Shown: positions 1-7,500 of the stretch, piece by piece
Layout of the letters: each line of letters opens with the position of its first letter
Numbering within the stretch: position 1 is the stretch's first letter
Virus record (IMG/VR): IMGVR_UViG_3300013195_000006
Span: 1 to 24,519 of that record
DNA: 24,519 nucleotides
Strand: one strand, 5' to 3'
DNA from: a virus
Notes under the pieces: model-generated
What the model was told of the DNA's origin: nothing
The model's input: the letters and a program-made list of their open reading frames with translations, nothing else
The model's database searches: none
Program-made: the position numbers and the translations under genes

Positions 1-516
1 ATCACCACCAATTTGTGCTAGGACTGTGCCTGCTCCTGATGCTGCGGTGCTGATAACAACATCACCTCTATTGTATCCATCAGAACCAGCATCAGTAATA
101 AATGCTCTGTAAACTCTCAAGAATGTTTGTGTAGAAGCAGCACCATTAACTGTAACTTCTTCCTGAACCAAATTGTAATCAGTATCCAATCCTTGGATTG
201 TTACTTTTCTAGCTCCAGTTCCAGTCAATCCATCGTTGGCATCAGCGGAATAAACATAAACTGGCACAGCAGATGTTAGATATTCGTAGATACCACCACG
301 ATCCCAAACAGTTTCAATACTTGTAGCGACACTTGGATTTCTACCGAACTTTTCAATAGAGGAATAACCTTGTAATTCTCCAGCAGCAATAGGAATGTTA
401 GCAGCGGATCCATAACTATTCAGTGGGTTGCCGTCTTCATCGGCAATCATCACTACCTCAAAGTTTGTTGTGTCCTGTGCTCTATATGCTTGAGCGTCTT
501 TGTTCCATTGTGCCAT
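1..516 (-). CDS. Probable virion structural protein, C-terminus beyond the window
   Basis: An open frame starts at ATG 516 and stays open for 172 codons to the left edge, so the gene is truncated by the window. It begins MAQWNKDAQAYRAQDTTNFE and continues with short beta-strand-like stretches (for example VPVYVYSADAND, KVTIQGLDTDYN, TFLRVYRAFI). There is no signal peptide or membrane segment. I recall similar N-termini in proteins annotated as virion structural proteins in marine T4-like phages, but no defined function. A good Shine-Dalgarno sequence (AGAGGT at 527-522) lies five bases before the ATG and supports this start. The gene follows the DUF6321-like gene after a 14-base gap and is probably co-transcribed with it. 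By position it is one of the genes lying between gp16 and the expected gp17. The structural role is inferred from context and resemblance only. Confidence 0.6.
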   Translation of the reverse strand, partial: MAQWNKDAQAYRAQDTTNFEVVMIADEDGNPLNSYGSAANIPIAAGELQGYSSIEKFGRNPSVATSIETVWDRGGIYEYLTSAVPVYVYSADANDGLTGTGARKVTIQGLDTDYNLVQEEVTVNGAASTQTFLRVYRAFITDAGSDGYNRGDVVISTAASGAGTVLAQIGGD

Positions 517-530
517 GACTTACCTCTTTA

Positions 531-1028
531 TTAACAATTCCAAGCTCTAAGGGACTTATTGATTCTGCTATCGGGATCGTTAGCAGTTTTGGAAGAAGTA
601 AGCTTCTTCTTCATACCTTTCATTCTCGCACAAAAACTTTTTCTACGAGGGTTCCCAACTTTTTTTGAAGGTGCCTTAAGATCGCTTCCTGGGTTTTCGC
701 GCTCATACGACTTTCTACCTTTTTCATTCAATCCACCTTCCTTATTCTTTCCTGATTTCTTTGTCCATGCTGCACCCTCTCTCATGATGATCAGAGGATT
801 ACCTGGGGCGAACTCAGACTTTCTAAAGATAACCAGAGATGCTTCTGGATAAATCTTTTTCAGATCATCCTCAATCATTGCTCTGTTTACTGTTCCGCCC
901 TGAGAATAATATAGTTGAGTATACTTTCTCTTTCCACGGTAAATAAACTCTACCGTAAAAACATATCCATTAGATTGGATTCTCTTCTCAATCAAAGAGA
1001 CGAGATCTTGTTTTAGTTGATCGTCCAT
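531..1028 (-). CDS. DUF6321-like phage protein of unknown function
   Basis: The protein has 165 residues from ATG 1028; an in-frame GTG directly before it (1031) would add one residue. The first 85 residues look like a small alpha/beta domain (DDQLKQDLVSLIEKRI, then VFTVEFIYRGKRKYTQLYY). Residues 87-165 are a very basic segment containing GGLNEKGRKSYERENPGSD, NPRRKSFCARMKGMKKKLT and an ending in NKSLRAWNC. This resembles the DUF6321 family that I recall from marine phages and a few bacteria; the match is from memory. The two cysteines (C133, C165) sit in this basic part. The charge would suit nucleic-acid binding, but no known fold or catalytic motif is visible. A late promoter (1055-1048) lies 19 bases upstream. 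No clear Shine-Dalgarno precedes either start codon, so the choice of ATG over GTG is a judgement. Confidence 0.72.
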   Translation of the reverse strand: MDDQLKQDLVSLIEKRIQSNGYVFTVEFIYRGKRKYTQLYYSQGGTVNRAMIEDDLKKIYPEASLVIFRKSEFAPGNPLIIMREGAAWTKKSGKNKEGGLNEKGRKSYERENPGSDLKAPSKKVGNPRRKSFCARMKGMKKKLTSSKTANDPDSRINKSLRAWNC

Positions 1029-1046
1029 CACGCGATACGTTTTCTT

Positions 1047-1439
1047 TTATTTATGTTTCTTCAGTAACTTCTGAAGATCTGCTGTGCTTCCTACAAACAG
1101 TGCGTTGTTAGTTACATGTGTAGGACCAGACTTATCTTCTCCTAATTCTTTCATCTTCTTCTGGAGATCAATCAACTTATCAGTTGCGTCTGAGACGCTC
1201 TTGATCAACTGTCCAGTGACTTCATACGCTCTTGGGGAGTCTGACTCCTGAGCTAGTTCTAACGCCCCGTCAAGCGCCTCCTGACCCTTCTCAATGAGGG
1301 AGTAGAGGTTACCACGGGTATACTCGTAATCTTTATTTACCTCATCTACTTGGTCTGGTTTCATGATCTCTGGTTTTTCGACAGGGAGAATCTCCCCGTC
1401 TACATCAAAAGTATCATTAATCTCATCGAAGTTCTGCAT
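1047..1439 (-). CDS. gp16: gp16, small terminase subunit (DNA packaging)
   Basis: In T4, gp16 forms rings that regulate the gp17 packaging motor and help recognise concatemeric phage DNA. This 130-residue protein has an acidic N-terminus (residues 1-35), then two predicted helices (about 41-66 and 70-100), a layout compatible with the central coiled hairpin of small terminases. It ends with NNALFVGSTADLQKLLKKHK, a C-terminal block I associate with cyanophage gp16. T4 gp16 is somewhat longer (164 residues). The gene starts two bases after the gp15 stop, in the T4 order 13-14-15-16. In T4 the next gene is gp17, but here a DUF6321-like gene and another open frame follow. The stop codon overlaps a late promoter. 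The assignment rests on gene order plus the C-terminal motif. Confidence 0.83.
   Translation of the reverse strand: MQNFDEINDTFDVDGEILPVEKPEIMKPDQVDEVNKDYEYTRGNLYSLIEKGQEALDGALELAQESDSPRAYEVTGQLIKSVSDATDKLIDLQKKMKELGEDKSGPTHVTNNALFVGSTADLQKLLKKHK
1048..1055 (-). promoter_or_regulatory. T4-type late promoter (CATAAATA)
   Basis: The minus strand reads CATAAATA, one base from the T4 late consensus TATAAATA recognised by the phage gp55 sigma factor. It overlaps the TAA stop codon of gp16 (1049-1047) and lies 19 bases before the start of the DUF6321-like gene. Transcription starting six or seven bases downstream would leave a leader of about 13 bases. The site would let genes after gp16 be expressed independently of the neck operon. 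Confidence 0.6.
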
Positions 1440-1441
1440 AG

Positions 1442-2254
1442 TTAGAATCCATTGTAAGTTACGGATGTACTGAATCCAAAGTCTTCATCATCAAAGTCTT
1501 GTAGCAATGCAGTGTCTGCTGCATTGACAACACCATCATTGTTTTGATCTGTTGTCGCTTTAGGTACAACAGTATATGTAATCTCTCTTCTTGCAGTAGC
1601 TCTGTCTGTAGTTCCGTAGATATCTGCGATAGCAGTTCTGATGATGGAACTGTCGGATGTAGGACCGAACAGGTATGTCTTTGCTGTAAATTGTAGAGTC
1701 CATACAATTACAGTTCTCTTTTGGAAGTCTCCCTCATACTCATCTCTATACCCAATATTATTGAGGACAATCGCTACGTCACGCTTCTCGTCAATATCAG
1801 GAACCATCTTCAATGTAATATTGAATGCTGGTTGGAAGTATGGTAAAATCTGTTCAATGATTTGTAGACCATCGTCCTGATTCTTTGCATAGATTGACAT
1901 CTCAAAATTTACATTGTATGGTACAGGTAAATATTGTTTTGTCTTATTGTTTGCATCTTTATCTGCAGAGATATATTTGAGTGGAGATGCCTTTCTTGTC
2001 TGATCATACTGTAGACCAGTAATCTCAAACGACATTCTTGGCAGAGTAATTGCAACATCTCTGGCAGTTAGATCTGCCTGCTGTTGAATTCTTGCTAAGA
2101 ACTTTTGTGTAGGACCATATGACAAAGGCACCTTGAGTGCCTCCACAACATCCCCAGCCGCATTGTAACGCTTCAACTCAATGTTGTTGAAGAGTGTACC
2201 AAATCCGACAACAGTCTTTCTTAGTATTTCGTGGTAATAGTATGTCCCTAACAT
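1442..2254 (-). CDS. gp15: gp15, proximal tail sheath stabilisation / tail completion protein
   Basis: In T4, gp15 forms the hexameric tail terminator ring that caps the contracted-sheath end and contacts the neck. The 270-residue length is close to T4 gp15 (272). The N-terminus MLGTYYYHEILRKTVVGFGT and following KVPLSYGPTQKFLAR are typical of marine T4-like gp15, and a conserved core runs through YLPVPYNVNFEMSIYAKNQD and IIEQILPYFQPAFNITLK. Residues 236-251 read DQNNDGVVNAADTALL, a dockerin-like EF-hand loop with possible calcium ligands D236, N238, D240, N244 and D247. An acidic DFDDEDFGF follows near the C-terminus. The ATG overlaps the gp14 stop by one base (TAATG), which implies translational coupling, and GGTGA just upstream can serve as a ribosome binding site. 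Confidence 0.87.
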   Translation of the reverse strand: MLGTYYYHEILRKTVVGFGTLFNNIELKRYNAAGDVVEALKVPLSYGPTQKFLARIQQQADLTARDVAITLPRMSFEITGLQYDQTRKASPLKYISADKDANNKTKQYLPVPYNVNFEMSIYAKNQDDGLQIIEQILPYFQPAFNITLKMVPDIDEKRDVAIVLNNIGYRDEYEGDFQKRTVIVWTLQFTAKTYLFGPTSDSSIIRTAIADIYGTTDRATARREITYTVVPKATTDQNNDGVVNAADTALLQDFDDEDFGFSTSVTYNGF

Positions 2255-3666
2255 TAGAATTCACCAAATGGATTTACTTCAGTAAAGTCAATAATATTGT
2301 CTGATTCAGTTTCAATAGTAAGACTTTGATCATATGTGGAGTTAGTATTATTTAGTGCTAGTGTCTGATCGTAAGACTCAGGACTCCACTTTGCACCTGA
2401 CGTGAGACCCGTAACAGTCTCTGCAGTAGTGAATACTCCAGTTCTGTTGATAACTTGTAGTTCTCTTGTAGAACTATTCCAAGACTTGACCTCTGCTCTA
2501 TTGTCCTTAGGTGAGTAATCAATGGTAACTGTAGGTGTAAATGTGTATCCTAGTCCAGGATCTGTAATTGTAATAGCACTAACAATGCCTGAGGAAGACA
2601 CTGTTGCAGTTGCTGTCGCAGATCTTGTTACCAGGACAGTTACAATTCTAACGAAAGCATTATCATCTCCACCATCAATTCTAAGAACATCACCAGCACT
2701 ATACCCAGTACCTCTATTGTTAATTGTAAAAACTAGAGCTCCACCAGATACCGACAAACCTCCATTATTATCAACACTGTAAACGGTAGCAATTGCCCCA
2801 GATCCAGTACCAGTCGTATTAGTTGTCGTGTAAGTACCAGCTGTATATCCAGTTCCTGTTGTGTTTGTATATGATCCTGTGCTTGTGGTTGTATTGAATA
2901 GATCTAATCCTCCAGATGTAGGCGCAGCAGTGATTGTAACTGACGGTGGTGTAGCAGTCTTATAATGGGCACCGCCATCGTTAATTGTAATTGAAGATAC
3001 AATTCCACTTGACATATTTGCAGTAGCAAATGCTAAGAATTCGTCACCAACAACTTCTTCTCCAACGGTAAAGTCTCCTGTACCGCCAGGATCCATAAAG
3101 AGTTTGATTGCTGCTGCTTGCTCCAATTCGATTGCATCGATCTCTGCAACACCAGTCTCGATTTCCTCGTCTGCAAACTCGAAGAGTTCACAACGCAATT
3201 CATAAGAATAGAAATCACCCAACTGATACATATCAGTCTGATGCTCTACATACTTGATTTCAAATAGTCCTTTGGTTAATGGGAAGTAGATTAGATCTCC
3301 TTCTGCTGGACGATCATCTGCCAACTGACCAGCAAAGTTACCATCAAACTCTTCTTGCCATCTACGCTTTGACACAACAAATGTCAACGCATCATTATTC
3401 CTGAGTCCGAACTGAGTGATGGTGTCATCCTGCAAACCATCAAACTTATCGTAACTCTTCATATACATTTCAATCTGAACCGCAGAAGTAAAACTTGATG
3501 TGGTTGCTTCATGAAATAAGTTGTCAACATTATTCAAAGTCCTTGGTAGATAGTAAACTGTACTACCATGGATTTTGATATGCTCATCTACCAGATCTTG
3601 TGCAAGACCCTGTTCTGATGTCGCTCCCCCATATGCTGGGAAGTATGTACTTTTTTGAGTTGCCAT
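2254..3666 (-). CDS. gp14: gp14, neck protein, with an added beta-repeat domain
   Basis: In T4, gp14 with gp13 forms the neck that seals the filled head and accepts the tail. Residues 1-211 carry the conserved core: STYFPAYGG, DLVDEHIKIHGSTVYYLPR, QIEMYMKSYD, FGLRNND, SKRRWQEEF, YFPLTKGLFEIKYVEHQTD and YQLGDFYSYELRCELFE. The conserved fold appears to resume near residue 390 (RAEVKSWNSSTRELQVINRT) and ends FTEVNPFGEF. Between them, about residues 212-388, is a Gly/Thr/Ser-rich stretch with two clear copies of a beta motif (GIVSSITINDGGAHY and GIVSAITITDPGLGY, each followed by PSVTI or PTVTI) and a Thr-rich linker. The total of 470 residues is much longer than T4 gp14 (256). It starts one base after the gp13 stop. 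The core assignment is firm; the role of the extra domain is unknown and may be head or neck surface decoration. Confidence 0.88.
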   Translation of the reverse strand: MATQKSTYFPAYGGATSEQGLAQDLVDEHIKIHGSTVYYLPRTLNNVDNLFHEATTSSFTSAVQIEMYMKSYDKFDGLQDDTITQFGLRNNDALTFVVSKRRWQEEFDGNFAGQLADDRPAEGDLIYFPLTKGLFEIKYVEHQTDMYQLGDFYSYELRCELFEFADEEIETGVAEIDAIELEQAAAIKLFMDPGGTGDFTVGEEVVGDEFLAFATANMSSGIVSSITINDGGAHYKTATPPSVTITAAPTSGGLDLFNTTTSTGSYTNTTGTGYTAGTYTTTNTTGTGSGAIATVYSVDNNGGLSVSGGALVFTINNRGTGYSAGDVLRIDGGDDNAFVRIVTVLVTRSATATATVSSSGIVSAITITDPGLGYTFTPTVTIDYSPKDNRAEVKSWNSSTRELQVINRTGVFTTAETVTGLTSGAKWSPESYDQTLALNNTNSTYDQSLTIETESDNIIDFTEVNPFGEF

Positions 3667-3667
3667 A

Positions 3668-4480
3668 TCATCCGATCATATCTAGTGGTGGAAGTTCATA
3701 TGTAGAAAGCATTGAGTCTTCAATGTCCTTCAGTTCTGTAATAGCATCTTGATAGATTTGTCTTCCATCAAGTTCTACGCCGCCAGGGAATTTGACTCCT
3801 CTGAACTTGATTAGGTTCATACCCCACTGCTTTTTGATTAGTGAAGTAAGATACTTCTTCAAGAACGAATCGTTGAATACATCTGTAGCAGATGTAGGAT
3901 CAAGTGCTCTATGGCACTCAATAACAATATAATTATCTTCCTTGATGTCTTTAGCGTCTACATCGAGATAAAGTCTATCTCTTCTTTTGTTGAATCTGTA
4001 CTGTACAAATGCGCCACTATTCAGTACAAAATCTAGATCCTCAAGATATGTCTTTGTCATATAGTAGTTGAGAATGTCAAGTGATCCGAACTGATACATG
4101 TCGTTCAGAAACAGTTGATACTCAAGACCAAATAGATTTCCTCTTACAGAAGAAGACTTCATACCAAAAACTTTTGAGATACCAAAGACATGCTCTGGAA
4201 CCTCAATATAATTATTTCTTTCTTCCCAAGAATCTGAGTTGTCTGCAGTAGTTGTTGCGTCGGATGATGTGAAACGAGTTACATCTGCAGCAGTAAACTG
4301 GTGCTTCAGCAGAATATTCTCCACGCCATCAAAATGACGTTCTTGGAAATATTGAATTGCCTCATCGATCAGATCTTCTACCTGACCATCATCAACGTTA
4401 ATTTGAGTAACTGGTTTACCCAATCTACGCAGACAATACTCCTTCAGTTCATCCCTCGTAGCAGGTTTAGTTGCTGACAT
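3668..4480 (-). CDS. gp13: gp13, neck protein (head completion)
   Basis: In T4, gp13 binds the portal-proximal face of the filled head together with gp14. The 270 residues open with a helical, charged block (TRDELKEYCLRRLGKPVTQI, then a stretch with NVDDGQVEDLIDEAIQYF and the RHFDG turn) typical of cyanophage gp13. They continue with YQLFLNDMYQFGSLDILNYY, RFNKRRDRLYLDVDAKD, VIECHRALDP and KKYLTSLIKKQWGMNLIKF, and end LPPLDMIG, all of which fit the family. T4 gp13 is longer (309). An in-frame ATG 12 bases upstream reaches a stop after three codons (M-G-T-stop) directly before the chosen ATG, so the start at 4480 is secure. The gene is first in a tight gp13-14-15-16 unit with its own late promoter at 4515-4508, insulated by a terminator from the giant gene upstream. 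Confidence 0.87.
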   Translation of the reverse strand: MSATKPATRDELKEYCLRRLGKPVTQINVDDGQVEDLIDEAIQYFQERHFDGVENILLKHQFTAADVTRFTSSDATTTADNSDSWEERNNYIEVPEHVFGISKVFGMKSSSVRGNLFGLEYQLFLNDMYQFGSLDILNYYMTKTYLEDLDFVLNSGAFVQYRFNKRRDRLYLDVDAKDIKEDNYIVIECHRALDPTSATDVFNDSFLKKYLTSLIKKQWGMNLIKFRGVKFPGGVELDGRQIYQDAITELKDIEDSMLSTYELPPLDMIG

Positions 4481-4507
4481 TTATGTACCCATGGAACCGC
4501 TTTTATA

Positions 4508-4515
4508 TATTTATG
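4508..4515 (-). promoter_or_regulatory. T4-type late promoter (CATAAATA) for gp13-gp16
   Basis: The minus strand reads CATAAATATATAAAAG between the terminator and gp13. The CATAAATA element matches seven of eight bases of the T4 late consensus and lies 27 bases before the gp13 ATG. Because a terminator lies immediately upstream, this is the natural start of transcription for the neck and packaging operon. Confidence 0.72.
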
Positions 4516-4540
4516 AAAAAACCCTCCCGAGGGAGGGTTT
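4516..4540 (-). terminator. Rho-independent terminator after the 2120-residue virion protein
   Basis: On the minus strand the sequence reads AAACCCTCC-CTCG-GGAGGGTTTTTTC. This is a nine-base-pair stem (six GC-rich pairs plus three A-T pairs) with a four-base loop, followed by a run of six T. It begins eight bases after the stop codon at 4549. The plus-strand reading has no long T run after the stem, so it should act only on leftward transcription. It directly abuts the late promoter for gp13. It is the only clear intrinsic terminator I see in the window. Confidence 0.88.
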
Positions 4541-4548
4541 GATCTGTA

Positions 4549-7500
4549 TCATGCCTGGGATTCAGTCCAGGTGATTCTTGCGTTACAGTTCGTGTACTGA
4601 TATGATGTACTTGTGTATTCACCGTCAGGAACAACAACCACGGTCAGGGTATCTGGTCCGTTGGGGAAGGTGTAGTCTCCACCAAGGATTGAGTTACCGA
4701 GGTTGACAACCTCGCCCAGTTCCTGTTCAACCGTTTCGTCAGCACCAACTCGGAACTCATAAAGAACGATACCGTTATTGTATCTGTCATCGAGTAGTGA
4801 GAACTCAGTAGCAGTTGATGGGTTATGGTACATAACCTGTGATAGTGAAGGTGCATCCTGCTTAGTATAGAATGGCTTCGATAGGTCGGCGTTCAGAACC
4901 AGTCTAACAGTTGCGGACTTTCTCTGAGAGTCATTACCGTATCTGTTAACACTGGTTGCACCTGCTTGTGTACCACCATCAGAGAGAGAAACTGAAACCT
5001 GCTTCAATTGAAGTTGCATTCTATTGATCAGATCTCTTGTTCCTAGTTCACCAGTTAGACCAGCATCAACGGAAGGTGCAAGTCTGATAGTAAGAATTGG
5101 ATACTCTCTAGATGCCTGCTCGGGGTCACCATCAGTCTTCTGGTTTAGCATAAAGATCGTTGGTGATGATGCAGAGAAGAGGTATGCTTTATCATCCTCA
5201 AACTGACCATCCATGATAACGGAAGCACCCCAGTGGAACAGTGAAGGAGCAAACTTGATAGTAGCACTCTTATCACCGAAAGTCTTAGCTTCATATCTTG
5301 CAGGTAGGTTACCAGATCTGAAGTATGCTTCAGTAAACTCGTTGTTGTGGATGAAGGAATGGCAATAGAAGACATTACCATGCTGATCCTTGAATCCGAA
5401 ACGAATCTTACCACCACCATACCAGGAGTAATCAATGTAGCACATCTGCAGTCTTCTGATATTCAACTCATATCCAGACTGACCAGTTCCATCACAACGA
5501 TCCATGTTCCAGTTTGCTTGTCTGACCTTGGTATCTACAGTTAGAGTTGCAGTAATTCTATTTGCAGTAATACCGATATATGGTCTAGAAAGAATCAAAA
5601 GAGTGTTGGAAGGAACATCAGTGACCTTGTAAGACTGACCGCGAATGACAATCATATCACCCACAGACAACTGCTTGGTGAATGAAGTGCCATTACCATT
5701 GACAACCTGAGAATCATTAGTAACATTAATCGTTCCTGCAAGTTGTGCAGTTGATGATCTTCTGACGGCATACAGATATGTGCCATCATACTCATAGAAG
5801 AATCCATTTTGGTCATCAAACATACCAGCGCGGATAGCAGCATTCGTCCAACCATTCTTATTGAGAGTTGGGAATCCACCAGGAGCAGTATCTGTTGGAG
5901 TACCTGCCATCTGATAGGTGAATGTGAAATCATCAATAACAGTGTTGACTGTTAGTGACTCGCTATTGTAATGGTTAGTGCCCGAAGAAACGGTCACATC
6001 TTCCATGGTGATATTATCATTTTGTGCCAGGTTATGTGGTTTCCTGGTTACCACAGTTGCAAGGTTTCCTGTACCAGTTAGAGTCTTGACCTCAATAGGA
6101 GCATTGAAGTTGGTTGCAGTTGAATACTGCAGACCTTTACCTGACTGATAACGGAAGTATCTTCTGGTCTGTCTAACGATTGAGGAGTCAGCAGAAGTAC
6201 CTGGGTTGATCTCAACACCACCATCAAATGGTCTGTGGAGAGAGTATGAAGAAGGCTTCATGTACAACTTAGTTGGAACGATGTATTCCTCAGTGTTGTA
6301 GTTTTCAGACATGATGGTGAAGAAGTGCTTATCACCTGTACCAGTAGAGGTGATATCTCTATCTTCGTCAGCCTGTCTAGCAAAACCCTGCTCCCTATTA
6401 GTAGCAGTGTTAGTACCACTACCAAACATCTTATAGTAATCATTGCCCATGGCACCTACAAAGTAAGTGTTACCTGCAGTCAATCCACCAATCGCAGTAT
6501 CGGTATCTGGTTTAGAGTAAATGACTCTGGTTCCAGAAAGTAGTTTATCTGCATAACCTGGGAGATAGAATGTCTCACCATCAGTTGTATCTGGTGTCCA
6601 ATTAATAACTTGAGGGTTAGTTTGCTGTGGGTTGAATTCAATAACAACTGGTTCAAATGGATCTTCAATCGTCATCTCATTGGAATCTGTAATTGAAGTA
6701 ATATCTGCATCAACAATTCTTGACTCAAATCTCCACCACTTATGTCTATCATAGTAAGTTGAGTTACCCGTTGAATTGCCAAGTGAAATGGCATTGGTGC
6801 CTTGTCTAGAATGATCTAGAGTGTCATGTAGGGTTACTGTTGTTCTAGTCTGAACGTTTACATAATAGAATGAACCATCTTTCAGACCATTATAATCAGT
6901 AGGTAGGTTGGTGGTAATATCATTTTCTAGAGCATCATAATATCCTTGGTTTCTGTAATAGATACAATCACCAGTGTAAAAACCATGGTCCGAACCAAAG
7001 GAAAGAGTAGTTCCAGATACATTATTATGAGAAGTATAAGTGTTCCATCTTCTGGTGTTGGAGTAACCAATTCTTCTCTCATCATCAATTTGAATGTGCT
7101 CACCAGGAGTATATTGGAATGTGAAGTTTGTATCTAGTTCTGCACCAGTAACTTCTTCTTCACCAGGTTGATCCAAACGCTTCCAATATGCATCAGCAGT
7201 TGGCCAATAATATGATGAGCTGGTGGGATCATAACCTTTGTTGTTAGCATCACTATCTTGAATCAGATCATCATAGTTACCTAGGTTATCTCTGATTGCA
7301 ATCCAGTATGTATCATTACCATCATCATCCTTGACAATATCACCAGCAAAATATGTGGTATCAGTGTCCCAAATACCTCTGAAACGAGAACCTCGGATAG
7401 CATTTCTACTAATCTTGAAGACGTGGGTTGATCCATCACCTACACCGAGAATATCAACAGGTCTGTATCTTCTCCATGCATCAGAGATTGTGTTGTAAAG

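Noticed and set aside
1490-1550. Dockerin-like loop as evidence of a cellulosome-type protein
   Set aside because: There is a single loop rather than the duplicated dockerin pair, and it lies within a clear gp15; only calcium binding is suggested.
2349-2355. CTAAATA inside gp14 as a late promoter for gp15
   Set aside because: It matches only a looser late motif, is intragenic, and gp15 already overlaps gp14 by one base, which favours co-translation.
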